NCBI GenBank assembly: GCA_964416645.1
Contig: CAYQEZ010000038.1
Span: 1-18,283, forward strand
Direction: 5' to 3'
DNA: 18,283 nucleotides
DNA from: GCA-002282575 sp964416645
Lineage (GTDB): Bacteria; Pseudomonadota; Gammaproteobacteria; Thiomicrospirales; Thiomicrospiraceae
The first letter of the stretch is position 1, and each line of letters begins with the position of its first letter. Made by a program: the position numbers and the translations under genes. Under the pieces are notes generated by a model that was not told the origin of the DNA, did not search any database, and saw only the letters and a program-made list of their open reading frames with translations. Below are positions 1-8,379 of this stretch, piece by piece.

Positions 1-30
1 TAAATAACCTTAACACATCATCGTCAATCA

Positions 31-58
31 AGCCCCAGCCATTGCTGGGGCTTTTTTA
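31..58 (+). terminator. Rho-independent terminator of an upstream + strand gene
   Basis: AGCCCCAGC (31-39) pairs with GCTGGGGCT (44-52) around a CATT loop, a perfect 9-bp GC-rich stem, and a T run follows at once (52-57). The T run is only on the right side, so it acts on + strand transcripts. The gene it ends lies left of the window; TAA triplets at 1-3 and 5-7 could be its stop, but the frame cannot be known. It also separates that gene from the convergent toxin-antitoxin operon. Confidence 0.9.
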
Positions 59-65
59 TTTTTGC

Positions 66-401
66 TTATAACAGCCGACAAAACATGCTTTTAATTTGTA
101 ACCATTCTTCATCACTAATATGGGCAATGGCTTGCGAGCAGAAACGACGCTGATCAATGGCGCGCATTTGATCAAGCATGATGTCTGAGTCTTGCATCAA
201 TTCTTCTCGCTGAGTGATTCTAAAGCGAAGAACATTATCAGAATTACTCAGCTGTGTTGTTAAGGGCAGAACAAGTACACTTGGGTGATCAAGCCGATTC
301 AATAAATCGGTTTGCACCACCAAAGCAGGTCTTATTTTTCCTGCTTCGGTGCCTTTTGATGGATTGAAATTGACCAAATAAATAGCACCTTGTTTAACCA
401 T
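66..401 (-). CDS. MazF/PemK-family mRNA interferase toxin
   Basis: This 111-residue protein has the standard MazF/PemK length and layout. Residues 5-14 (GAIYLVNFNP) form the first beta strand, a Gly-Thr-Glu loop follows near residues 17-19, and residues 22-30 (KIRPALVVQ) carry the Arg-Pro-Ala-Leu-Val signature. Family members are sequence-specific endoribonucleases that cut mRNA and arrest growth when the unstable antitoxin is lost. Its ATG at 399-401 lies inside the end of the antitoxin gene (8-bp overlap), the usual translational coupling in type II toxin-antitoxin operons. No disruption is seen, so it is probably functional. The target sequence cannot be inferred. Confidence 0.9.
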   Translation of the reverse strand: MVKQGAIYLVNFNPSKGTEAGKIRPALVVQTDLLNRLDHPSVLVLPLTTQLSNSDNVLRFRITQREELMQDSDIMLDQMRAIDQRRFCSQAIAHISDEEWLQIKSMFCRLL

Positions 402-633
402 TTAGGTTATCACCATCTGCATCACTAAACGTGTCAAACATCGCGCTTGTTTCACTACGGACTTCTTTGGCAGATCGAATTAATGCTTGTTCAAAAAGTC
501 GATCTTCGTTAAAGCGGTTAAAGTTTTCAACCGCTTTACGAATATAGTCGGTTTTACTTTGGTTAAGCTGTTTGGCAAGTCGATTGGTTTGAGCAATGAG
601 GTCATCTGGTAATCTTAGTGAAACGGCAGACAT
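394..633 (-). CDS. Ribbon-helix-helix (CopG/RHH_1-type) antitoxin
   Basis: I choose the ATG at 633, giving 79 residues. A GGAG ribosome-binding site lies 8 bases upstream, and the longer frame back to 696 would start inside the promoter. Residues 1-12 (MSAVSLRLPDDL) form the DNA-binding beta strand and start of helix A; residues about 24-38 (NQSKTDYIRKAV) form helix B, the classic RHH fold. The acidic tail (DTFSDADGDNLNG) is the expected toxin-binding, protease-sensitive part. RHH dimers bind their own promoter palindrome and repress it, more tightly when joined to toxin. RHH with a MazF-type toxin is a common pairing. The exact family (RelB-, CopG- or ParD-like) is not decided. Confidence 0.87.
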   Translation of the reverse strand: MSAVSLRLPDDLIAQTNRLAKQLNQSKTDYIRKAVENFNRFNEDRLFEQALIRSAKEVRSETSAMFDTFSDADGDNLNG

Positions 634-661
634 AAATACAACTCCGATACTAGTAAGTGTT

Positions 662-696
662 ATACAAATTGTATTTTTATTTTGTCTTGCAAGCAA
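662..696 (-). promoter_or_regulatory. Toxin-antitoxin promoter with palindromic operator
   Basis: On the minus strand TTGCTT (691-696) and TACAAT (668-673) are separated by 17 bases, a plausible sigma70 promoter with a strong -10 and a modest -35. The perfect inverted repeat ATACAA/TTGTAT (662-667 and 669-674, one-base centre) covers the -10 box, and CTTGCAAG (686-693) is a second short palindrome by the -35. This fits autorepression by the RHH antitoxin. Predicted transcription start is near 661, leaving about 28 bases of leader. The operator role is inferred. Confidence 0.6.
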
Positions 697-742
697 GTGT
701 TTTACAGGTGAGGGTGCTTAGGTATAAACGTCGGATAAAGAA

Positions 743-2200
743 TTAACCACCGTTAGGGCTTTTTTGTTGTTCATCGACTAGACTCATGCCGGTGCCGGTA
801 TTTTTCCACAGTTGCACGGCAGCGAGGCGCTGTCGGTGTTGAATGTCGGCTAGGGTGCGTTTGGCGGTGAGTTCGGCGGTTTGCGCGCTAATCACATTTA
901 AGGCACTGTTGACGCCTGCTTGATATTGCTTTTGCGCGATTAATAGTGCTTGGTTAGCTGAACTGACTGCTTGTTGTTGAATCTTGGCTTCTTCGGCTAA
1001 CCAATACAAACTACTTAAATTATTTTCGACTTCTTGAAAGGCGGTGAGCAGAGTTTGTTTGTAGTTGGCAGCTGCCTGTTCCATTGTCGCGATGGCAATG
1101 GCTTTATTGGCTTCACGTAGTCCACCGTCAAAGAGTGCCATTGCCATGCTAGGGCCAAGGGACCAAAAGGTGTTGGGAATATCAATCAGGTTGGATAAAT
1201 CTCGGTTACGATAAGAAGCCGAAGCAACGAGATTAATGGTCGGGAAAAAAGCACTTTGTGCCACACCTATTTGTTGGTTGGCTGCATAAACACGTCTTTC
1301 GCTGGCGATGATATCTGGGCGTTGTGTCAGCAAGGCAGAAGGGATTAGTTGCGGTGTTTCGGGTGTGCTAAAAGCGTAGTTCCCTTGTTTGCTCAGGTTC
1401 ATGGCCGCACTATGGGTGCCGACTAAGGTAGCGATGGCATTTTGTAGTCGTTGGCGTTGATCCTGTAGATCAAGCCGTTGCGCTTGGACGCTGTAAAGCT
1501 GTGTTTCAGCCTGGGTGGCATCGAGTTGTGAAGCAACACCGGCTTTAATGCGCGCTTGCGTGAGTTTAAGAAAGCGCTGATAGGCGTTTTCAGATTCAGC
1601 TAAGAGCTGTTGTTGGTAGTCTAGGTGTCTGAGTTGTAAATAGCTTTGCGTCAGCAGGGCTTGTGTGCTCAGGCGCGCCGCGTACAGATCAGCCAAATTG
1701 GCTTGAGCTTTGGCTTCATTGCTACTGATATTGTCGCGGATACGTCCCCACACATCGAGTTCCCAAGCGACATTGGTTGAAAGGCTGTAAGTGGTGACCT
1801 TAGGCAGTTCGCTGCTGGAAAAACTGGTGGTCGAGGCTAAAGTACCATGTGAAGCACTGAAGCTGGCGTTGAGGCTTGGTAATCGACTGGCGGATACGCT
1901 TTGTAATGTGGCGAGGGCAATGCGGTACTGGGCTTCACTGGCTTTGAGGTTTTGATTGTCGAGCGTTAAGCGTTCGTTCAACTCGTTGAGTAGCGGGTCA
2001 TTAAAAGATTGCCACCATGCAGATGGATGAGGTGTTTGACGCAGCTGTTCAATCGGTTTAAGTACGGCATAACCAGCAAATTGAGCAGGTGTTGCGATGG
2101 TCGGTGTTTGATAGTCGGGTGCCATGCTGCTGCATCCTGTCAAGGTCAGTAGGATGGCACTGAGTAGGAGGAGATTGAGCGAGACGGTGGATAAATTCAT
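743..2200 (-). CDS. opmB: Outer-membrane efflux channel lipoprotein (OMF, NodT/OprM family)
   Basis: This is a 485-residue TolC-like outer-membrane factor. The N-terminus is a lipoprotein signal: a hydrophobic stretch ending in the lipobox LTGC, with Cys23 the acylation site, followed by SSMAPDY as in OprM-type channels. Two homologous halves are visible: helical segments near residues 80-260 (KASEAQYRIALATLQ) and 290-460 (QRPDIIASERRVYAANQQIG; ALNVISAQTAEL), the usual OEP repeats. The protein would form the trimeric beta-barrel and periplasmic alpha-tunnel through which the RND pumps export substrate. It is last in the operon, two bases after the second pump gene, with its ribosome-binding purines (AGAGAAAG) in the end of that gene. 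Position matches opmB of muxABC-opmB; the symbol rests on family and order, not on an ortholog test. Confidence 0.88.
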   Translation of the reverse strand: MNLSTVSLNLLLLSAILLTLTGCSSMAPDYQTPTIATPAQFAGYAVLKPIEQLRQTPHPSAWWQSFNDPLLNELNERLTLDNQNLKASEAQYRIALATLQSVSASRLPSLNASFSASHGTLASTTSFSSSELPKVTTYSLSTNVAWELDVWGRIRDNISSNEAKAQANLADLYAARLSTQALLTQSYLQLRHLDYQQQLLAESENAYQRFLKLTQARIKAGVASQLDATQAETQLYSVQAQRLDLQDQRQRLQNAIATLVGTHSAAMNLSKQGNYAFSTPETPQLIPSALLTQRPDIIASERRVYAANQQIGVAQSAFFPTINLVASASYRNRDLSNLIDIPNTFWSLGPSMAMALFDGGLREANKAIAIATMEQAAANYKQTLLTAFQEVENNLSSLYWLAEEAKIQQQAVSSANQALLIAQKQYQAGVNSALNVISAQTAELTAKRTLADIQHRQRLAAVQLWKNTGTGMSLVDEQQKSPNGG

Positions 2201-2202
2201 AG

Positions 2203-5200
2203 TTAACTTTCTCTAATCATCGATGATGAAACAAGCTTATTGAATGCGCTGTTGCGCTTGCCTTGTAATGTTGCTTTTAGACGTTCTAAAGCTAAAAAGA
2301 CGACGGGCGTGGTATATAGTGTAAGTAATTGACTGACGATTAAACCGCCAATGAGTGTCACACCCAAAGGAACACGTAGTTCACTGCCTTCACCAAAACC
2401 AATGGCGAGGGGAACGGCACCTAAAATTCCTGCGAGGGTGGTCATGAGAATGGGACGAAAACGCACTTGCGCCGCGATATAAATAGCCTGTGCGGCAGTG
2501 TGATGGTGGTTTCTTTGTTGGTTTAGGGCAAAATCAATCATTAGAATAGCGTTTTTCTTCACTAAGCCGAGCAATAAAAAAATACCGATGAGGGCGATGA
2601 TGGTGAGTTCCATGCCTAGAAGTTCCAGTGCGATCAGGCCACCCAATCCCGCTGTGGGCAGGGTCGATAAAATGGTAATGGGGTGCAATAAGCTTTCATA
2701 GAGTATGCCCAGAATCAGATACAGGCAAACCAGTGCACTGATGATGAGAACGAGCTGATTCGATTGTGTTGATTTGAAGAGTTTGGCATTGCCACCAAAA
2801 ACGACTTGCACACTGGCAGGTAAAGCCAGTTCAGCAATGGCGTTTTCAATCACTTCGATGCCTTGGGTTAGACTGACTTTTTCGGCTAAGTTAAAGCTAA
2901 TGGTATAAGCAGGAAAGCCGCCTTCATGATAAACCGCTAAGGGTGCGCTGTTTTGTTCGATACGGGCTATGCGGGACAGGGCAATGGCTTGACCTTGGTT
3001 ATTGAGCACAAACAGACTAGCGAGGTTGTCTTCGCTGAGGCGTTCATCGGTATGAGATTCTAACACAATACGATATTGATTGAGCGGACGATAAAGCGTA
3101 CCAATTAAACGTTGTGCGAAAGCATTATTCAGCGTGTTGTCGATGTCGCGCATACTGATACCTAACTGCTGTGCGGCATCTCGGTCAACCTGAATATAGG
3201 TTTGTGCGCCTTTGCTTTGTTGGTTGGAATCGATGTCTTTTAGGCTTTCTTGCGCACGTAAGGCTTCTAGCACTCGTGGTTCAGCTTCGCGTAGCGTTTC
3301 TAAACTCTCGGCTTTTAAACTGAAGTTGTAAGAAGCAGTAGGGTTTTGTGTGCCCATGCGTAGGTCTTGCACAGGGAACATCATGGTTCTGACACCGGGT
3401 AAGCGGTTGGTGAGTGGGCGTAAGCGATTAATGACGTCATTGGCCGATTCTTTGCGTTGGTTTTTTGGCTTTAGGCTGATAAAAACCACAGCAGCATTAC
3501 TAGCACCAAATCCCATAAAGGCGGTGGCAGTATCAATGGCAGGGTCAGCTTGGATAATGGCCAATAGATGATTAAGCTTGCCTTGCATGGCTTCAAACGA
3601 AATGTGTTGGTCGGCTTGAATCCGTCCCATGATACGTCCGGTATCCTGTTCTGGCATAAACCCTTTACTGATATGTACATACAAACTGATGTTTAAGGCA
3701 ATCACCATCAGCAGCAGCGTGAGTAGTGTTTTTGGGTGACGCAAGCTCCACGCCAGTGAACGTTTATAGGCTTGTCGCCACCAACGATGATAGCTAACAC
3801 GTCGTTTAACTTTGATGCTATGGGTGGGTAACAGCTTCACCGCTAAGGCAGGTGTGGTGGTGAGGGCAATGACCATCGAAATCAGCACAGCGACACTGAG
3901 CGTGACGGCAAATTCGGTAAACAGGCGTCCAATCAAACCACCCATAAACAGCAACGGAATGAATACCGCTACTAAAGAGAGGCTAATGGCGATGACGGTA
4001 AAACTGATCTCGCGTGTGCCGACAACACTGGCTTGATAAGCACTGTAGCCTTTCTCTCGATAGCGTAAAATATTTTCCAATACCACAATGCTGTCATCGA
4101 CAACAAAGCTAGTGGCAACAATGAGCGCCATTAACGACAGATTATTCAGGCTAAAGTCGAGCCAAACCATCACCACCAGTGTACCAAGCAGCGATACTGG
4201 AATACTCAGTGCGGGAATGAGGGTAATGTGCCACCTTCGGGTAAAGGCAAAGACGACAAATACCACCAAAAAAATAGCAATAATCAGTGTTTCTTCCACC
4301 TCTTTAAGTGAAGCGCGTACCGTGGGGGTGCGGTCGATGGCGACACCAAATTCAACACTACTAGGCACTAGCGCCTCTAAACTGGGTAGGGTGGCATAAA
4401 CACGATCAACGGTGGCAATCATATTAGCGTTGGGCTGACGGTAGAGAATCAATACCACGGCGGGTTTACCTCGACTGTAACCGAAGGTGCGGGTGTCTTG
4501 CACCGATGGACTGACTTGAGCAACATCGCTGAGTCTTAACTGATGGGCATTGTCATCAGTTTTAAGCAATAGCTTGGCGTAGTCTTGCGCTTGGCTGAGT
4601 TGTTGATTGCTGTTTAACTGATAGCGCACTTGCTCGTCTTCAATTGTTCCTAATGGGGCAAAAGTATGCTGATTATTGATGACCGTGCGCACATCTTCCA
4701 GTGCCAATTGGTAGTGTGCCAAGGCTTGGCTATCGACCTGAATACGAATGGCAGGTGAAGCACCGCCACCAACAACCACCTGACCAATACCTTCGATCTG
4801 TGCCAAGCGTTGCGCCAGAATGGTATCTGCCATATCGAATAACTGACCTCGCGATAGGGTGTCGGAAGTGAGCGAGAGCACCATAATGGGCGCATCAGCG
4901 GGATTGGCTTTTTTGTAGGTGGGGTTGCTGGTCATGCCCGAAGGTAAAAAACTGCGTGCCGCTTGAATGGCTGCTTGTACATCGCGTGCGGCGCCATCAA
5001 TATCTCGATTCAGGTCGAATTGAATATTAATACTGGTCTTGCCCAGCGTACTGGTGGAGGTGATTTCATTGACGCCCGCTAGTTGCCCTAAGGCTTTTTC
5101 TAGGGGTGTGGCGACACTGCTGGCCATCACTTCGGGGCTGGCTCCGGCAAGATTCGCATTAACGGAAATGACGGGGAAATCGACCTGAGGCAAAGGCGCT

Positions 5201-5304
5201 GCGGGTAGACCTTTCAAGGCAACTAAGCCGATCAGTGCTAAAGCCGCGGTGAGTAACAGCGTGGCAATCGGACGATGAATGGCTAACTGCGAAGCGTTAT
5301 TCAT
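2203..5304 (-). CDS. muxC: RND efflux pump inner-membrane subunit 2 (MuxC/MdtC-like)
   Basis: At 1033 residues this is a full-length HAE-RND transporter. The N-terminal helix (IATLLLTAALALIGLVAL) is followed by the porter signature QVDFPVISVNANLAGASPE, 12 membrane helices in two repeats, and two large periplasmic loops. The proton-relay pair Asp403-Asp404 is intact in SFVVDDSIVVLEN, as is GRLFTEFAVTL further on. It is the second of two different RND genes in one operon, as in MdtBC/MuxBC, where two kinds of protomer form a mixed trimer. It starts 8 bp inside the end of the first pump gene, with no obvious ribosome-binding site of its own, so translation is probably coupled. Likely substrates are amphiphilic compounds, but substrate range cannot be read from the sequence. 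Confidence 0.9.
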   Translation of the reverse strand: MNNASQLAIHRPIATLLLTAALALIGLVALKGLPAAPLPQVDFPVISVNANLAGASPEVMASSVATPLEKALGQLAGVNEITSTSTLGKTSINIQFDLNRDIDGAARDVQAAIQAARSFLPSGMTSNPTYKKANPADAPIMVLSLTSDTLSRGQLFDMADTILAQRLAQIEGIGQVVVGGGASPAIRIQVDSQALAHYQLALEDVRTVINNQHTFAPLGTIEDEQVRYQLNSNQQLSQAQDYAKLLLKTDDNAHQLRLSDVAQVSPSVQDTRTFGYSRGKPAVVLILYRQPNANMIATVDRVYATLPSLEALVPSSVEFGVAIDRTPTVRASLKEVEETLIIAIFLVVFVVFAFTRRWHITLIPALSIPVSLLGTLVVMVWLDFSLNNLSLMALIVATSFVVDDSIVVLENILRYREKGYSAYQASVVGTREISFTVIAISLSLVAVFIPLLFMGGLIGRLFTEFAVTLSVAVLISMVIALTTTPALAVKLLPTHSIKVKRRVSYHRWWRQAYKRSLAWSLRHPKTLLTLLLMVIALNISLYVHISKGFMPEQDTGRIMGRIQADQHISFEAMQGKLNHLLAIIQADPAIDTATAFMGFGASNAAVVFISLKPKNQRKESANDVINRLRPLTNRLPGVRTMMFPVQDLRMGTQNPTASYNFSLKAESLETLREAEPRVLEALRAQESLKDIDSNQQSKGAQTYIQVDRDAAQQLGISMRDIDNTLNNAFAQRLIGTLYRPLNQYRIVLESHTDERLSEDNLASLFVLNNQGQAIALSRIARIEQNSAPLAVYHEGGFPAYTISFNLAEKVSLTQGIEVIENAIAELALPASVQVVFGGNAKLFKSTQSNQLVLIISALVCLYLILGILYESLLHPITILSTLPTAGLGGLIALELLGMELTIIALIGIFLLLGLVKKNAILMIDFALNQQRNHHHTAAQAIYIAAQVRFRPILMTTLAGILGAVPLAIGFGEGSELRVPLGVTLIGGLIVSQLLTLYTTPVVFLALERLKATLQGKRNSAFNKLVSSSMIRES

Positions 5305-8300
5305 AGCGGTTTAGTTGACTTGAGGGAAAACGCTTTTCTAATTGCAAGAAAATCACCGGTGTGGTGAAGAGCGTGATGAGTTGGCTGAGCAATAAGCCGC
5401 CAACAATGGCATAACCCATAGGTTGACGTAATTCTTCACCCAGTCCGGTTGACAACATGAGCGGTAAAGCACCAAACAGCGCAGCAAAAGTGGTCATTAA
5501 AATGGGGCGCAAACGATGACGGCAGGCCTGAATAATCGCCGCTTCGGCACTGAGTTGTTCTTGGCGCATCCCTTCTAAGGCGAAGTCAATCATCATAATG
5601 GCGTTTTTCATCACCAAGCCAATCAGCAAAATTAAGCCAATGACGCCAATGATATCGAGCGAAAAACCAGCCAGTGATAGGGCAATCAGCGCACCAATAG
5701 CTGCTGCTGGTAATGTCGATAAAATGGTAACGGGATGAATCAGACTTTCATAAAGCACGCCCAACACAATATAGACGGTGATGATGGCGGCCAGTAGCAG
5801 TAACAGGCTATTGGCTAGGGACTTTTCAAAGGCCAGTGTTGCACCTTGTAGTTTCAGTTCAACGCTTTTTGGTAAGTCTAATGAGGCTTTCGTTTGTTGA
5901 ATGGCGGCAACAGCGTCGCCAAGGCTATAACCCGCATTGACGGCAAAGGCAATGCTGGCACTGGGAAACTGATCTAGTCGTTGTAAGCTCAATGCGGTTG
6001 ATTTGAGTTCAAACTTAGCCACGCGATGTAAGGGGATGGCTTGCTGTTGTGTATTCAGCACATACACCTGAGACAACTTATCGAGTCCTTGTGCTGCGGC
6101 ATCGGTCATTTCCATCACCACCCGATATTGATTCGATTGGGTGAAAATGGTGGCAATGAGTCGCTGACCAAAGGCATTGTAAAGTGCGGCATCAATTTGT
6201 TTGACTGTTACGCCAAGGCGTGTCGCTTGGTCGCGGTCAATGTCAATAAAGACCTGTTGTCCTTGCAGGTTTAAGTCACTACTCACTTGGCTGAGTTGCG
6301 CTAAGTTTTGTAGTGCGCTAACCAGTTGATCACTGGCCTGTGCGAGATCCTCACTAAATGGGCTGCTAACTTTGAATTGGTAAGGACTACGCGCCAGTTG
6401 GTCTTCAACGGTTAGTTCTGGGCTGGGTTGAATATAAACAGCCAGTTGGCTGTGTTCAGCCGCTAAACGGCGCAAGCGTTCAATGATGATAGGTGCATCA
6501 TCACGTTGTTTTTTATCAATCAGTTGAATTGCCATGCGTCCACTATTGGGGGTCATGTTTTGTCCATCAACACCAATAAAACTACTAATACTCTCGACCG
6601 CTGGGTCGGTGAGCAGGGTTTGGGTCAGTGCTTGTTGTAAGCTAGATTGTTGCAAGAATGACGCCTTCGCTGGCGCATCGACGGTAACGGTTAAAATCCC
6701 AGTATCTTGCACGGGAAAAAAGCTTTTCGGAATTTGCCAATAGAGTAGTGCACTGATGAGCAATAAGGCAAAACTGACCATGAGCGTTAAGGATTGATGC
6801 GCGAGTACCAACTTTAATCCATTGAGATAGCTCGTTTGAATGGGGGAGAACCAGCTAGTGACGGCTGAGGTTTGAGGGGTGTTGTTGGTTGCCTCATGCT
6901 TGTTCGCCAAGTAAGCCGCCATCATCGGTGTTAGTGTCAGCGAAATGACAGCAGAAATGAGCATGGCAACGGTGAGCGTTAGGGCAAATTCACGAAAGAG
7001 ACGACCGATAATGTCTTGCATAAACAGCAAGGGAATGAGTACGGCAATCAGTGAAAAGGTGAGTGAAATAATGGTAAAGCCAACTTGTCCGGCACCATTA
7101 ATGGCCGCTGTCAGTGCCGATTCTCCTGCTTCACGACGACGGGCAATATTTTCAATCATGACAATGGCATCGTCAACGACGAAACCCGTTGCCACCACCA
7201 GCGCCATGAGGGTGAGGTTATTAATGGAAAAACCGAGCAAGTACATAATGCCCAGCGTACCCACTAAGGATAAGGGGATGGCAAGACTGGGAATCAGGGT
7301 TGCTTTGAGGTTGTTGAGGAAAATAAAAATCACCGCCACCACTAAGATAATCGCTATGAGCATATCTTGGCTCATTTCGTGTAAGGCTTGACGAATGGAT
7401 TGAGTCCGATCTGTTACCACATCCACCTGAACCGAGGCGGGGAAGTTGGCGGTGAGTTCGGGCAAATTTTGGCGAATACGATCGGTTACGGCGATGACAT
7501 TCGCATTTGGCTGACGTTGGATATTGAGCAGAATGGCTGGCTGTTCGTTGAGCCAAGCACTCAGGTATTGATTTTGTGCCTCCTCAACGACGCTGGCGAT
7601 GTCACCCAGCCGAATGGCATTGCCATTTTGGTAGGCGACAATGAGCGCACGATAATCGTCAGGGGTTTTCAGTTGGTCGTTGGCGTCAATGGTACTAGAG
7701 CGATAAGGTCCTTGTAAGCTGCCTTTACTCATGGAAAGGTTGTTATCATTAATGAGCGTGCGAATACTGTCAAAAGACAGTCCCAAAGCGGCCACTTGTG
7801 ATGGGTTGAGTTGCACACGAATGGCGGGGCGCTGATTGCCGGCAATGCTGACTAAGCCAACACCGGAAAGTTGTGAAAGCTTCATTGCTAAACGCGTTTC
7901 AACCAAGTCTTGTAGTTGCGGTGTGCTTAGCGTGGGTGATGTGATGGCAATGGTCATAATCGGCGCGTCGGCTGGGTTGACCTTATGGTAAATCGGCGGC
8001 GTGGGTAAGTCGGCAGGTAACAGATTATTAGCAGCATTCATTGCAGCCTGTACTTGTTGTTCGGCGACATCGAGCGGCAAGTTCAGTTCAAAACGCAAGG
8101 TAATGGTGGCGGCACCGCTGGTACTGTTGCTGTGCATTTGTGCCAGGCTGGGCATTTGTCCTAATTGCTTTTCTAGTGGTGCGACGATGGTACTGGCAAC
8201 CACTTCCGGGCTGGCACCGGGATAAAAAGCGCTGATTTGAATGGTCGGGTAATCAACTTGCGGTAAGGCAGACAGGGGTAAGAGTCGATAAGCCAATAGA

Positions 8301-8374
8301 CCCGATAGCAATATGGCCAGCATCAGCAAGCTGGTGGCAATCGGGCGCAGAATAAAAAAGCGACTGATGTTCAC
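5297..8374 (-). CDS. muxB: RND efflux pump inner-membrane subunit 1 (MuxB/MdtB-like)
   Basis: This is a 1025-residue full-length RND transporter. It begins FILRPIATSLLMLAILLSG and carries the porter signature QVDYPTIQISAFYPGASPEV, the intact proton-relay pair Asp401-Asp402 (GFVVDDAIVMIEN), IGRLFREFALTL, and a C-terminal membrane repeat with ILLIGLVMKNAIMMIDFA. The start codon is GTG at 8372-8374; the end of the adaptor gene supplies AAAGAG about 8 bases upstream. Only 5 bases separate the two genes. It is clearly diverged from its operon partner, so this is a heteromeric two-pump system (MdtB/MuxB type) and not a recent tandem duplication. Together with the adaptor and channel it would export toxic compounds from the membrane or periplasm using the proton gradient. 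Confidence 0.9.
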   Translation of the reverse strand: MNISRFFILRPIATSLLMLAILLSGLLAYRLLPLSALPQVDYPTIQISAFYPGASPEVVASTIVAPLEKQLGQMPSLAQMHSNSTSGAATITLRFELNLPLDVAEQQVQAAMNAANNLLPADLPTPPIYHKVNPADAPIMTIAITSPTLSTPQLQDLVETRLAMKLSQLSGVGLVSIAGNQRPAIRVQLNPSQVAALGLSFDSIRTLINDNNLSMSKGSLQGPYRSSTIDANDQLKTPDDYRALIVAYQNGNAIRLGDIASVVEEAQNQYLSAWLNEQPAILLNIQRQPNANVIAVTDRIRQNLPELTANFPASVQVDVVTDRTQSIRQALHEMSQDMLIAIILVVAVIFIFLNNLKATLIPSLAIPLSLVGTLGIMYLLGFSINNLTLMALVVATGFVVDDAIVMIENIARRREAGESALTAAINGAGQVGFTIISLTFSLIAVLIPLLFMQDIIGRLFREFALTLTVAMLISAVISLTLTPMMAAYLANKHEATNNTPQTSAVTSWFSPIQTSYLNGLKLVLAHQSLTLMVSFALLLISALLYWQIPKSFFPVQDTGILTVTVDAPAKASFLQQSSLQQALTQTLLTDPAVESISSFIGVDGQNMTPNSGRMAIQLIDKKQRDDAPIIIERLRRLAAEHSQLAVYIQPSPELTVEDQLARSPYQFKVSSPFSEDLAQASDQLVSALQNLAQLSQVSSDLNLQGQQVFIDIDRDQATRLGVTVKQIDAALYNAFGQRLIATIFTQSNQYRVVMEMTDAAAQGLDKLSQVYVLNTQQQAIPLHRVAKFELKSTALSLQRLDQFPSASIAFAVNAGYSLGDAVAAIQQTKASLDLPKSVELKLQGATLAFEKSLANSLLLLLAAIITVYIVLGVLYESLIHPVTILSTLPAAAIGALIALSLAGFSLDIIGVIGLILLIGLVMKNAIMMIDFALEGMRQEQLSAEAAIIQACRHRLRPILMTTFAALFGALPLMLSTGLGEELRQPMGYAIVGGLLLSQLITLFTTPVIFLQLEKRFPSSQLNRYE

Positions 8375-8379
8375 ACGTT

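Noticed and set aside
4088..4399. Plus-strand frames inside muxC (also 3350-3571 and 3812-4036)
   Set aside because: Antisense shadows of a well-supported gene; Ser/Thr-rich low-information sequences without a domain or credible ribosome-binding site.
6945..7391. Plus-strand frame of 148 residues inside muxB, with smaller ones at 7388-7717 and 8001-8225
   Set aside because: They are antisense to an intact, strongly conserved RND gene, have no recognisable domain, and are shadows of its codon pattern.
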